Below, piece after piece: positions 1 to 8,148 of a stretch of 64,000 bases of DNA (its first letter is position 1; the number at the start of each line of letters is the position of its first letter). Position numbers and translations under genes: made by a program. Source of the DNA: Micrococcales bacterium (lineage in GTDB: Bacteria > Actinomycetota > Actinomycetes > Actinomycetales > Microbacteriaceae). The notes under the pieces were generated by a model, which ran no database searches, was not told where the DNA came from, and saw only the letters and a list, made by a program, of their open reading frames with translations. The stretch spans positions 310,001 through 374,000 of the forward strand of contig JAFKIY010000001.1 in assembly GCA_017306245.1 (NCBI GenBank), written 5' to 3'.

Positions 1-771
1 TTCGGGCATGAGCGCGAACCGACCGCACACGAGCCCGCCGACGAGCGTGCCCGACTGGAAACCGCGCGCGTTCCACGCGCGGCGCTCCACCGGCTCCATG
101 CCGTCCGGGTCCAGGTACGCCTGCCACACCAACGCCTGATCGCGGATCTCGTCCGCCGTGCACGCCGTCGGCACCAGGTCGCTCGTGCCGATCGCGCATC
201 CGACAAGTTCTTCCTCTGCCGCCTTCAGGCCGTCGATGGTCGCGCAACGGAACGTCGGAACCAAACCCGCGACGATGGCGGATGCCGCATCCACCCCGAT
301 CAAACCCGACTCGAGCGCGTCGGACACGAAACGGAAGCGGGCGGGGCTGGGCATGCCGGACGCGGCCAGTTCCACGCGGGTTTCGTACCCGAGCTTCATT
401 CGGCGAGCGGCGGTGGAGCCGGACACGAGCGTGACGCGCTCGATCAGCTCGGCCGCGTTGCGGCAACCCTTGCGCGCGGAGAGTGCGTCGGCACGATTCA
501 CGAAACCCGTTGAGCGGTGGGCGACCTCCGCAGCCGCCTCAACACGAAGCGCGTCCACATACCGTCCGAGCTGTTCGATCGCCGACATGGCCTCCAGCAG
601 GTCGTCATCCGTCGACGTCTGGAGCCGGCGGGCCGGGATCGCGGCCGCCAGGCTCTTCGCGTGCTCGCGCGCGGCAACCGCAATCGAATCGGCGGCTGGA
701 GTGAACCCGCTCGACCCGGAAGCGTCGGCCGCGACGGCCGACGCTTCGGGGTTGACGGAGGGGACGTTCAT
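1..771 (-). CDS. DUF222 domain protein, N-terminal part (runs off window)
   Basis: The reverse-strand frame is open from ATG at 771 to the window edge (257 codons, no stop). The sequence is the alpha-helical DUF222 (13E12-type) region, with stretches such as LGRYVDALRVEAAAEVAHRS and AELIERVTLVSG. Family members usually carry a C-terminal HNH nuclease domain; that part lies outside the window, so nuclease activity is inferred. Such genes are multi-copy in Actinobacteria and often adjoin mobile DNA. Upstream, TAAAAT ends 6 nt before the ATG and there is no Shine-Dalgarno, so the mRNA is probably leaderless. The upstream 80 bp are unusually AT-rich for this window. Confidence 0.8.
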   Translation of the reverse strand, partial: MNVPSVNPEASAVAADASGSSGFTPAADSIAVAAREHAKSLAAAIPARRLQTSTDDDLLEAMSAIEQLGRYVDALRVEAAAEVAHRSTGFVNRADALSARKGCRNAAELIERVTLVSGSTAARRMKLGYETRVELAASGMPSPARFRFVSDALESGLIGVDAASAIVAGLVPTFRCATIDGLKAAEEELVGCAIGTSDLVPTACTADEIRDQALVWQAYLDPDGMEPVERRAWNARGFQSGTLVGGLVCGRFALMPE

Positions 772-950
772 GGTTATATTTTAGCAGAAGTCAAGACATA
801 AGTACGATAAAAAGGGGAAGCTGTGGATAAGAAAATAGAATAAAAGAACGACCATTCACACCCCCGTGCAAACCTGCCCCAGCACGCCCGAATCCGCCGG
901 GCGTAACATCGGCTCAGCCTGCACTGCGGGCCACGGCAAAGGAGGGCGCC

Positions 951-1160
951 ATGCTGCGTCTGAGGAATTACTGGGTGTACAGCGCGGGGCTCGCCGTCGC
1001 GTGGGCTATCGTGCTGATCGTGTTCATCTCGATCCGGGGCGCGGCCGAGGCGCCCACAATCCTGCTCGTCTTCGGCGGATTCGTGATCGGATGGGCGTCG
1101 ACGACCATCGCGCGCTACGTGTACCCGCCCGCCAGGCGGTGGACGACGGCACAGCGCTAA
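951..1160 (+). CDS. Small two-helix membrane protein
   Basis: A 69-residue protein with a strong ribosome binding site (AAAGGAGGG at 938-946) ahead of ATG. It has two hydrophobic segments, about residues 7-28 and 36-55, and a short basic C-terminal tail, so it is predicted to be an inner-membrane hairpin with both ends cytoplasmic. No family or function was recognised. It ends 25 bp before the convergent MFS gene. Confidence 0.7.
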   Translation: MLRLRNYWVYSAGLAVAWAIVLIVFISIRGAAEAPTILLVFGGFVIGWASTTIARYVYPPARRWTTAQR

Positions 1161-1185
1161 CCGCGTCCGGCGCGGCGAACCGTGT

Positions 1186-2592
1186 TCAACCCTGGGCGGC
1201 CCGTGGCGGCCACTCCACGAGGTCGGCTTCCCATGTCTCGGGCTTCCCGATCGTGCGGATCGGCTTGTAGAGCGAGAAGACGATCGCCCCGATGATGAAC
1301 AGCACCGCGAACGCGCCCATCGCCAGGTTCACGTTCAGCCCGGCCAGGAGGGCGCCCGCCAGCACGGGGCCGAGCGGGGCAATCGCGACACCGGAGAGGT
1401 TCAGAACGGCGTTCATCCGGCCCTGCAGTTTCGACGGGGTGATCACGCTCGCGTATCCGATGAGTCCGGAGTTGACGGCAGGAATCAGGATGACCGCGAT
1501 CGCAACCCACATCAGGTACTGCCAGTACTCGGTCGACAGGGCCATGGCGGTGCCGCCGATGACCGCCACGAGGATGCCGACCACGGCGAGCCTGCCCGCC
1601 GGGAAACGCTTCACGAGCGGCCCCGCGATGATCGAGCCGATCAGCATCGACGCACCGGCTGCGGCGTTGATGAGGCCGATGAGCACCGGCTCCGTGGCGA
1701 TCTGCACGAGGTGCAGGTTCAGGGCGAACATCAGCCCGTTGAAACCGAGGTTGATGAGCGCGAAAATGCCGAGGCTCGTGCGCAGGAACTTCACCGACCA
1801 CACGAAACGCATGCCCTCGACCAGGGTGGTCCAGGCGCTCGTGCCCTTCGTGTGCCCGAGATCCTCATTGAGCGGGCCCCGCACGAAAATCGTGCAGACG
1901 AGAACGACCGCGTATCCGACCGCGCTCGCCAGGAACGGGAAGATCCTTCCCAACGAATACAGCACACCGCCGACGGGCCCGGAGACGAGCGACGCCACAG
2001 CCGAGCGACCCTGCACCGCCGCCATCGCCGACCCCATCTGGTCGGCGCGGACAACCTGTCGGATGCCGCCCGCCTCCGCCGGCCCGAAAAACGACGCGAC
2101 GATGGCCGAGAAGAACAACACGAGCGTCAAATGCCACACGGTCAGAGTCGACGTGGCGATTGCGACGACGAGGGACGTGAACAGGATGAAGTCGATCGCC
2201 GAACACAGGATGAGCAGCCGCCTGCGGTCCACCCGGTCGGCAATCGCGCCCGCCGGGAGCGTCGCCACGACGTACCCGATCGCGCCGAGCGCGCTGATCA
2301 GCCCGGCCTGAAACACCGACTGGGTGAGGGCGAACGCGATGAGTGGCACGGCGAACGTCGCAAACCCGGAGCCGATGATCTGCGTCGTCTTGCCCGACAT
2401 GAGCAGCAGGTAGTCGCGGTTGTGCCAGAGCGACGGGCCGGCCGGCTTCGACGAATCGGGGGCGCCGGGGGCACCGGGGGAGCCGGATGCTCCTGGGGCG
2501 TTTGACGTTTCTGACGCCTCCACCGGAACTGCGGTTTCGGGCGAAATGGCGGTACTCGTGACGGTGTCGTCGCTCGCGGGGATGGATGTCAT
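1186..2592 (-). CDS. MFS transporter, probable exporter
   Basis: A 468-residue major facilitator protein. After a Ser/Pro/Gly-rich cytoplasmic N-terminus (about 60 residues) come 12 hydrophobic segments; the loop 2-3 signature is visible as GAIADRVDRRRLL. The type resembles actinobacterial drug-efflux permeases (MFS_3/EntS-like); substrate unknown. ATG at 2592 is preferred over one at 2628 because the latter lies inside the operator, while the former has TATAGT ending 7 nt upstream and a TTGCGC -35 box 17 bp further. It is divergent from an ArsR-type regulator and shares its operator, suggesting repression relieved by an effector. Confidence 0.85.
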   Translation of the reverse strand: MTSIPASDDTVTSTAISPETAVPVEASETSNAPGASGSPGAPGAPDSSKPAGPSLWHNRDYLLLMSGKTTQIIGSGFATFAVPLIAFALTQSVFQAGLISALGAIGYVVATLPAGAIADRVDRRRLLILCSAIDFILFTSLVVAIATSTLTVWHLTLVLFFSAIVASFFGPAEAGGIRQVVRADQMGSAMAAVQGRSAVASLVSGPVGGVLYSLGRIFPFLASAVGYAVVLVCTIFVRGPLNEDLGHTKGTSAWTTLVEGMRFVWSVKFLRTSLGIFALINLGFNGLMFALNLHLVQIATEPVLIGLINAAAGASMLIGSIIAGPLVKRFPAGRLAVVGILVAVIGGTAMALSTEYWQYLMWVAIAVILIPAVNSGLIGYASVITPSKLQGRMNAVLNLSGVAIAPLGPVLAGALLAGLNVNLAMGAFAVLFIIGAIVFSLYKPIRTIGKPETWEADLVEWPPRAAQG

Positions 2593-2599
2593 GACCGAA

Positions 2600-2666
2600 A
2601 CTATAATTGCGCAAGAACTATTGCGCAAGTCTAATTGCGCAATTTTAGTTGCGGGATTGCTAGACT
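2600..2666. promoter_or_regulatory. Divergent promoters with four operator units spaced 14 bp
   Basis: The palindrome TTGCGCAA occurs at 2607-2614, 2621-2628 and 2635-2642, and a degenerate TTGCGGGA at 2649-2656; the start-to-start spacing is 14 bp each time. The leftward MFS promoter is TTGCGC (2623-2628) / 17 bp / TATAGT (2600-2605), so units 1 and 2 lie inside it. The rightward promoter has TAGACT at 2661-2666, directly after units 3 and 4. Both genes appear leaderless. This is the layout expected for a regulator repressing itself and the exporter. Confidence 0.75.
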
Positions 2667-2672
2667 GGGTTC

Positions 2673-3287
2673 ATGGTCAAACAGTCGTACCGCGTCACCG
2701 ACACGTCGACTCTGCGCGCACTGGCGCATCCGCTTCGGCAACGCATCATCCTGGAGTTGTCGGTTCGGCGCTCGGCGCGCGCGGCCGACCTTGCGGAGAT
2801 CATCGGCGAACCCGCGAACGCGATCAGCTACCACCTGCGTTCGCTCGCGAAAGCGAACCTCATCGTCGAAGCGCCCGAGCTCGCCCGGGACAGCAGGGAC
2901 CGCGTGTGGACGGCGGCGCATCCGGAGGGCGTCTACATTCCGGCGGATGCCGCGGATCCCGCTGGCGACCTTCTCGATCAGGAATTCATGACCTGGATCG
3001 GCAAGCTGATTCGCGAAACTCTCCCAGCGGATCCGCTCGCCACCCGCGGGCGATACATGGGCGCTGCGCTCCTCACCAAGGATGAGTCGCACGCGCTGTT
3101 CATGGAGCTGGCCGAGGTTCTCGAACGCTGGCGCGAGCACGGCATGGATGCTTGGGCGGAGAACCCGCACGACCCCGCTCGTGTGTTCCACCACCTCGCC
3201 GCGTTCGTGGGCAACCGGGACCTCCCCTCGGCGAGCACTGCCGACCCCAAGGATGCGGATGCGCCACCCACGTCGACCGTGAGCTGA
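2673..3287 (+). CDS. ArsR-type winged-helix transcriptional regulator
   Basis: 204 residues. Residues 10-85 form a winged HTH of the HTH_20/ArsR type (LRALAHPLRQRIILEL, then ISYHLRSLAKANLIVE as recognition helix and wing). The remaining 120 residues are a helical domain, with no metal-binding cysteines, so metal sensing is unlikely. Homologues commonly sit beside MFS exporters, as here. TAGACT ends 6 nt before the ATG, giving a leaderless transcript. It probably binds the TTGCGCAA array in the divergent promoter. Confidence 0.85.
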   Translation: MVKQSYRVTDTSTLRALAHPLRQRIILELSVRRSARAADLAEIIGEPANAISYHLRSLAKANLIVEAPELARDSRDRVWTAAHPEGVYIPADAADPAGDLLDQEFMTWIGKLIRETLPADPLATRGRYMGAALLTKDESHALFMELAEVLERWREHGMDAWAENPHDPARVFHHLAAFVGNRDLPSASTADPKDADAPPTSTVS

Positions 3288-3308
3288 ACGGCGGAATAGT
3301 CTGGGCGG

Positions 3309-3848
3309 ATGGCGTCGACCGCTGTATTCGTGAACGGCATCCCAGGTTCGGGGAAAACCGCGCTTGCCACAGCGCTCGCCGCGGAACTCAGGTTTCCCCT
3401 TGTGGCCAAAGACGCGATCAAGGAGTCGCTTGCTGACATCGTGAGCGTGGACCTTCCTACCCGTGGGCTCGGCGCCCTGGCCTCCGAGGCGATGTGGTCG
3501 ATCGCCGGGATGATCGAGGGGCCAGTGATCATCGAATCGTTCTGGGCGAGTGGGCGAGATGAGGAGTTCTTCCGCGCAGGGGTTTCTGCGGCGGGCATTG
3601 CCCGAGCAGTAGAGGTGTGGTGCGAAGTGTCGGTCGAGACCGCGCGGCTTCGGGTCACCACAAGACCGCGTCACGAGATTCACCAGGACACGGCACGTGT
3701 CGCCGAGTGGGAGCAGTTCGCCGCCACGGCGCGGCCCATCTCAACCTTTCCGGTCCTTAATTGCAACACCGAGGGGCCGGTTGACGTACCCGCGTTGGCA
3801 GGAGAGATCCTTGGAATTCTGGGGTTAAGTAGCCAGCAAAGACGGTGA
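3309..3848 (+). CDS. P-loop small-molecule kinase-like protein
   Basis: A 179-residue AAA_33-type P-loop protein. Walker A is GIPGSGKT (residues 10-17), followed by VAKDAIKESL, the Lys/Asp pattern where such kinases bind a phosphate acceptor; a lid-like Arg-rich stretch (TARLRVTTRPRHE) follows near residue 110. The substrate cannot be read from the sequence. A zeta-toxin role was considered but no antitoxin is adjacent. TAGTCT ends 6 nt before the ATG (leaderless). The gene starts 21 bp after the regulator but has its own promoter. Confidence 0.75.
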   Translation: MASTAVFVNGIPGSGKTALATALAAELRFPLVAKDAIKESLADIVSVDLPTRGLGALASEAMWSIAGMIEGPVIIESFWASGRDEEFFRAGVSAAGIARAVEVWCEVSVETARLRVTTRPRHEIHQDTARVAEWEQFAATARPISTFPVLNCNTEGPVDVPALAGEILGILGLSSQQRR

Positions 3849-3862
3849 GCTGAGGCGTTTTC

Positions 3863-4234
3863 CTACTGTGCCACGTGGAGCTGCTGCAGGGCCCACGAGT
3901 TGCCGTCGGGGTCGCTGAAGTAGGCGTAGAGGATGCCGCCCATATCGCTGACCTCTGAAACCTCGACACCTTTCGCGACGAGCTCGTTTCGAACGGCATC
4001 CACATCGTCGACAACTAAATGCAGCCCCTGCACCGGCGCAGAATCCTGCGCAGAAATGCCCACGCCAAACACGACGGAACACGCGGAGCCCGGCGGCGTC
4101 AACTGCACGACGCGCATCCCGTTGCCCGGCTCGACATCATGGTCCAGGTGGAAGCCGACCTGGTCGGTGTAGAAGGCCTTGCTGCGGTCCACATCGGTGC
4201 TGAGTAGCGGAACGAGTTCCAGTCGCATGTCCAT
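3863..4234 (-). CDS. VOC family (glyoxalase-fold) protein
   Basis: 123 residues with the paired beta-alpha-beta-beta-beta modules of the vicinal oxygen chelate fold: an N-terminal LVPLLSTDVDRSKAFYTDQV segment and C-terminal AYFSDPDGNSWALQQ, the usual place of the last metal-ligand strand. Members include dioxygenases, glyoxalases and antibiotic-binding proteins; the specific role is unknown. An RBS-like GGGAGAG lies ahead of the ATG. A second in-frame ATG is at 4228. Confidence 0.85.
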   Translation of the reverse strand: MDMRLELVPLLSTDVDRSKAFYTDQVGFHLDHDVEPGNGMRVVQLTPPGSACSVVFGVGISAQDSAPVQGLHLVVDDVDAVRNELVAKGVEVSEVSDMGGILYAYFSDPDGNSWALQQLHVAQ

Positions 4235-4346
4235 CAGGTAATTCTCTCCCTTTCCTCACCATCGCAAGAACGCACCCTCGATCCGCCACACGGCGTCGAC
4301 GGTGCGAGCGATATCCGACATAGGCGTTCCAGTTCCCGGCGGACGC

Positions 4347-4772
4347 TCAGGACTTTTCGAGTTCCTCGCGCCAGTCTTCCTCCTTCTTGAGATACTCGTT
4401 GCCCTCGAAGTCGGCGAAGTCGCTCATGTCCGTGACCCGGCGCACCTCAAGTTTGTTGCCGGGACCGAGCGGGCAACGGCTCGCCCACTCGATGGCCTCC
4501 TCCTTGCTGGAAACCTGGATAATCCAGAAGCCGTTGAACAGTTCGTGGATTTCGCCGTACGGGCCATCCGTCACGAGAGGCGGGTCGTTGTCGAAGTTGA
4601 CGACGAACGCCTCCGAGAGGTCGTCGGCGAGCCCGTCACCTCCGATCATCACTCCCGCCTTCATCATGGACTCGTTGTAGGCGCCCATCGCGTTGATGAT
4701 CTGCTCGAAATCGGCCTTCTCGTAGGCCGCCTTTCCTTCGGGGGTGGTTCGCATGATGAGCATGAATTTCAT
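4347..4772 (-). CDS. YCII-related (DGPF) domain protein
   Basis: 141 residues. It begins MKFMLIMRTTPEGKAAYE and contains VTDGPYGEIHELFNGFWIIQ, the DGPF/YCII core. These ferredoxin-like-fold proteins often sit beside ECF sigma factors or VOC proteins; here the VOC gene follows at about 110 bp on the same strand. GGAGAAC precedes the ATG at a good distance. Function is unknown; an enzymatic role is only suggested by the conserved His/Asp pair of the fold. Confidence 0.85.
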   Translation of the reverse strand: MKFMLIMRTTPEGKAAYEKADFEQIINAMGAYNESMMKAGVMIGGDGLADDLSEAFVVNFDNDPPLVTDGPYGEIHELFNGFWIIQVSSKEEAIEWASRCPLGPGNKLEVRRVTDMSDFADFEGNEYLKKEEDWREELEKS

Positions 4773-4879
4773 GGTGTTCTCCTTCGTCAGGGGAGGCTGC
4801 GCGGTGCGTCCTCCTACTATGCCGTCGCACGGGCGAGAACTTAATCGACATCGGGCGACAATTTGCCTACAGTTTTTTC

Positions 4880-5458
4880 ATGACGGACGTTGCACTCTTC
4901 CACCACGCCCTCGGACTCACCCCGGGAATCGACGCGTTCGCGGCGACACTTCGCGGGGTCGGGCACACCGTTCACACGCCGGACCTGTTCGACGGCAGGA
5001 CCTTCGCCACCATCGACGAGGGTGTTGGGTATGCCAGCGAGATCGGATTCGGCGAGATCTTGGAACGCGCCCGCCGCGCAGCAGAGGCGCTGCCGACGGA
5101 CGTCGTCTACATCGGGTTCTCGCTCGGCGTCGTCGCTGCACAGATGCTCGCGCAGACGCGCTCCGGTGCCCAAGGCGCTGTGCTCTGCTACTCGTGCGTG
5201 CCGTACACGGAGTTCGGCGAAGCGTGGCCGGAAGGCGTGCCCGTCCAGATCCACGGCATGGATGCCGACCCCTACTTTGCCGACGAAGGCGACCTGGATG
5301 CGGCACGCGAGCTCGTCGCATCCACTGGCAACGCCGAATTGTTCGTGTACTCCGGTGACCAGCACTACTTCGCCGACTCGACCCTGCCGTCCTATCGGCA
5401 GGAAGCGGCGGAGCTCCTCATGAGCCGAGTTCTGGGGTTCCTCGACGCCAACGGCTGA
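4880..5458 (+). CDS. Dienelactone hydrolase-like alpha/beta hydrolase
   Basis: 192 residues with an alpha/beta-hydrolase fold of the DLH family. VYIGFSLGVVAAQ carries the nucleophile position, here G-F-S-L-G with Ser (dienelactone hydrolase itself uses Cys). The acid and base are likely in the DADPYFADEGD and SGDQHYFADS segments near the C-terminus. TACAGT ends 6 nt before the ATG after a run of T, so the transcript is probably leaderless. Substrate unknown. Confidence 0.85.
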   Translation: MTDVALFHHALGLTPGIDAFAATLRGVGHTVHTPDLFDGRTFATIDEGVGYASEIGFGEILERARRAAEALPTDVVYIGFSLGVVAAQMLAQTRSGAQGAVLCYSCVPYTEFGEAWPEGVPVQIHGMDADPYFADEGDLDAARELVASTGNAELFVYSGDQHYFADSTLPSYRQEAAELLMSRVLGFLDANG

Positions 5459-5478
5459 CACTGGGGCAGGATGGGAGC

Positions 5479-5733
5479 GTGAAGCTCAAACTCGACCTGC
5501 ACGACATCTACAACCGCGGTGTCGACATTGATCGGGCGCTCCGCGACATCATTGACGAGGCGGTCGCGAAGAAAGCGCCGCTCGTGGAGATCATTCCGGG
5601 CAAAGGGTCCGGCGCGCTGAAGAAGCGGGTCCTTCGCTTTCTGGACCAGCCCGAAATCAAGGCCCAGTACCACCGCGTCGAAAAGGACTCCAAAAACTTC
5701 GGGCGGGTCTTCGTGCACTTCCGGTGGAAGTGA
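5479..5733 (+). CDS. Smr domain protein
   Basis: 84 residues made up almost entirely of a small MutS-related (Smr) domain: KLDLHDIYN contains the conserved LDLH motif and IIPGKGSGALKKRVLRFL the glycine-rich HGxGxG-like loop, with the first His replaced by Pro. Smr domains bind or nick branched nucleic acids and act in mRNA quality control in some bacteria. The start is GTG at 5479; the ATG at 5471 runs straight into TGA. It ends within a few bases of pxpA and may be cotranscribed with it. Confidence 0.8.
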   Translation: MKLKLDLHDIYNRGVDIDRALRDIIDEAVAKKAPLVEIIPGKGSGALKKRVLRFLDQPEIKAQYHRVEKDSKNFGRVFVHFRWK

Positions 5734-5738
5734 TGGGG

Positions 5739-6476
5739 ATGCCTGCCATAGACCTGAACAGCGACCTCGGCGAAGGGGTCGGCGACGATGCCGCCGTGTT
5801 CGGCATCGTCACGAGCGCAAACGTCGCGTGCGGATTCCACGCCGGCGACGAATCGACCATGCTGGCCAGCGCCCGCCTCGCCCACGCTCATCGGGTGAGC
5901 CTCGGGGCGCATCCGTCGTACCGCGACCGCGAAGGTTTCGGTCGCCGCGAGACGGAAATTGCCGCGGACGCGCTGATCGCCGACATCCTCGAACAAGTTT
6001 CCGCGTTGAGCGCTGCGGCCGCGACCGCGGGCACCAAAGTGCGCTACCTGAAACCCCACGGCGCGCTCTACAACCGCATCGCCGTCGACCCCGTGCAGGC
6101 GGATGCCGTCGCGCGCGCCGCACGGGAAGCGGGACTGCCGCTCCTGGGGCTAGCGGGCACCGCCATCCATACCGCCGCAGACCGTCTGGGCGTCTCCTTC
6201 TACCTCGAAGCGTTCGCCGATCGTGCCTACCTGCCGGACGGAACTCTTGCGCCGCGAACACTCGGCGGCGCCGTCATCACCGACCCCGCGGTCGCCGCCG
6301 AACGTGCCCTGATGATGGTCCTCGGCGGAACCGTTCAGGCCATCGACGGCACCACCATCCGGATGCGCCCAGACTCCCTCTGCGTGCACGGCGACACTCC
6401 AGGGGCCGCCGCGATGGCCGCGCTCGTGCGGGGAAAACTCCTCGATGCTGGCGTCGAACTGCGGGCGTTCGTATGA
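5739..6476 (+). CDS. pxpA: 5-oxoprolinase subunit A (LamB/YcsF family)
   Basis: 245 residues. It opens with MPAIDLNSDLGEG, the standard YcsF signature, followed by NVACGFHAGDES and VRYLKPHGALYN. PxpA, with PxpB and PxpC, hydrolyses 5-oxoproline (pyroglutamate) to glutamate using ATP. ATG at 5739 is chosen because GGTGGAAG (5723-5730) lies 8 nt ahead and the protein then starts like E. coli PxpA; ATG 5733 (overlapping the Smr stop) and GTG 5724 are in-frame alternatives. Its stop overlaps the pxpB start. Confidence 0.92.
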   Translation: MPAIDLNSDLGEGVGDDAAVFGIVTSANVACGFHAGDESTMLASARLAHAHRVSLGAHPSYRDREGFGRRETEIAADALIADILEQVSALSAAAATAGTKVRYLKPHGALYNRIAVDPVQADAVARAAREAGLPLLGLAGTAIHTAADRLGVSFYLEAFADRAYLPDGTLAPRTLGGAVITDPAVAAERALMMVLGGTVQAIDGTTIRMRPDSLCVHGDTPGAAAMAALVRGKLLDAGVELRAFV

Positions 6477-7081
6477 GAGTGCTCCCGTTCGGCGATCGCG
6501 CCATCCTCGCTGAGTACGACAGCCTCGCTGAGACGATGGATGCGTTCCGAACGCTCAACGCCGCTCGCCCGCCCGGAGTGCGGGAACTCGTCCCCGCGGC
6601 ACGCACCGTGCTCGCCTGTATCGACCCCACACAGATCTCGCTGCGCGCCGCCGAGCAGTGGCTCCGCGACACTAAAGCTATACATGCCGTAGAAGGCATG
6701 AGCGACAGCGTCACTATCCCGGTTCGTTATGACGGCCCCGATCTCGCCGAGACTGCTGAATTTCTGGGCATCAACGTGGATGAACTCATCTCTCGCCACT
6801 CCAGCGCGGAATGGCAGTGCGCGTTCATCGGATTTACCCCCGGGTTTGCTTACCTCGCCGGGCCAACGGGGCTCGAGGTGCCGCGTCGGGCGACCTCCCG
6901 GCAGTCCGTGCCGCCGGGCTCGGTCGGACTCGCAGGCGAATTCACGGGCATCTACCCGCGCAGCTCGCCCGGCGGCTGGCAGCTCATCGGAACGACGGAT
7001 GCCGTGCTGTGGGACGAAACCCGCGAAGATCCGTCGACCATCGCCCCCGGGATGACCGTGCGCTTCGAGGTCCAGCCATGA
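6473..7081 (+). CDS. pxpB: 5-oxoprolinase subunit B (KipI/Ahs1 domain)
   Basis: 202 residues of the AHS1/KipI-type half of the ATP-dependent 5-oxoprolinase. The diagnostic stretch is CAFIGFTPGFAYLAG, followed by VPPGSVGLAGEFTGIYPRSS and GGWQLIGTTDAVLWD. The ATG overlaps the pxpA stop in an ATGA, and its own stop overlaps the pxpC start in another ATGA, so the three subunits are translationally coupled in the order A-B-C. Works with PxpC as a complex. Confidence 0.93.
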   Translation: MRVLPFGDRAILAEYDSLAETMDAFRTLNAARPPGVRELVPAARTVLACIDPTQISLRAAEQWLRDTKAIHAVEGMSDSVTIPVRYDGPDLAETAEFLGINVDELISRHSSAEWQCAFIGFTPGFAYLAGPTGLEVPRRATSRQSVPPGSVGLAGEFTGIYPRSSPGGWQLIGTTDAVLWDETREDPSTIAPGMTVRFEVQP

Positions 7082-7947
7082 GCACACTCGTCGTGGTCCA
7101 AGCGGGCCCGAACACGCTTGTTCAAGACCTCGGTCGGCCAGGGCTCGCCCACCTCGGAATGGGCTCTGCCGGGGCCATGGACCGGGCCGCTCTCGCACTC
7201 GCGAACCGGCTCGTCGGAAACCCGTCGGATGCTGCGGGGCTCGAAATTCTGTTCGGCAACGCCTCGTTCGCGACCGACGAAGACGTGTGGATCGCCATCG
7301 CGGGCGCCTGGGGGAGTGTCACCGCGGGCGGTCGCGCCGTACAGCCACACACGACGACGATGCTGGCCGCCGGCGAAACGCTTCTCTTCGGGCAGGCCGC
7401 GAACGGCATCCGCTACTACCTTGCTGTGCGCGGCGGAATCGAGACACCCGTCGTGCTCGGCTCGCGATCGCGCGACACGCTCGCGGGGATCGGGCCAGAC
7501 CCGCTCGTCGACGGTCAAAGTATTCCGATCGGCCCGGAACCGGAGGCGCCGATACCGCCGGTCGATCTCGTGCCCGTGGATGCGCCGACGACCGGCGAGG
7601 TCACCCTCGAACTGCGCCCGGGACCCCGTCGCGACTGGTTTGCGGAAGATGCGTGGCACGTGCTCATGGCGGCGGACTGGCGGGTCTCGCCGCGGTCGGA
7701 TCGCTCGGGCATCCGCGTCGAGGGGCCAGCTCTGCAGCGGAGAAACACAGGGGAGTTGCCGAGCGAAGGCATGCTGCCCGGTGCGATTCAGGTTTCGCCG
7801 GATGGTGCCCCAACGATTCTCGCGGTCGACCACCCGGTCACGGGCGGCTACCCGGTCATCGCCGTCGTCACCGACGAGTCGCTCGACGCGCTCGCCCAGC
7901 TGCGCCCCGGCCAGCCGCTGCGCTTCCGCCTCGCCACCGGTCGCTAA
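7078..7947 (+). CDS. pxpC: 5-oxoprolinase subunit C (KipA/Ahs2 domain)
   Basis: 289 residues of the AHS2 (biotin-dependent carboxyltransferase-like) family: LVQDLGRPGLAHLGMGSAGA near the N-terminus, YLAVRGGIETPVVLGSRSRD in the middle and SEGMLPGAIQVSPDG plus VTGGYPVIAVV near the end. It completes the PxpABC pyroglutamate-opening enzyme. A pyroglutamyl peptidase gene at 46.6 kb could supply the substrate. ATG 7078 overlaps the pxpB stop. Confidence 0.93.
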   Translation: MSTLVVVQAGPNTLVQDLGRPGLAHLGMGSAGAMDRAALALANRLVGNPSDAAGLEILFGNASFATDEDVWIAIAGAWGSVTAGGRAVQPHTTTMLAAGETLLFGQAANGIRYYLAVRGGIETPVVLGSRSRDTLAGIGPDPLVDGQSIPIGPEPEAPIPPVDLVPVDAPTTGEVTLELRPGPRRDWFAEDAWHVLMAADWRVSPRSDRSGIRVEGPALQRRNTGELPSEGMLPGAIQVSPDGAPTILAVDHPVTGGYPVIAVVTDESLDALAQLRPGQPLRFRLATGR

Positions 7948-7983
7948 GTACTGGATGGCAACCGACGATCCCGAAACTTTCAC

Positions 7984-8087
7984 TGGAAATTCAGGAACTC
8001 GCGCATGCGCCCGATTCCGGATGCCCGAAATAACAGGCATCCACATCCGATTTCCCGACACGCCAGACGCAGATTCCTGAATTTCCA
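7984..8087. repeat. 104-bp element bounded by a perfect 14-bp inverted repeat
   Basis: TGGAAATTCAGGAA at 7984-7997 is exactly complementary to TTCCTGAATTTCCA at 8074-8087. Inside lie a 10-bp palindrome GCGCATGCGC (8001-8010) and a hairpin GGATGCC (8019-8025) / GGCATCC (8036-8042). It fills most of the 201-bp gap between pxpC and the MOSC gene. No target duplication was found. It could be a miniature element, a processing or termination structure for pxpC, or both; no second copy was seen in this window. Confidence 0.6.
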
Positions 8088-8148
8088 AAGGGTGGCCGGG
8101 TGAGCTGACCTGCCACTGAGATTGCCCTACTGACTTTAGGCTGTGGGG

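Noticed and set aside
3309..3848. Zeta-type toxin
   Set aside because: Only the P-loop is shared; no epsilon-like antitoxin gene is adjacent.
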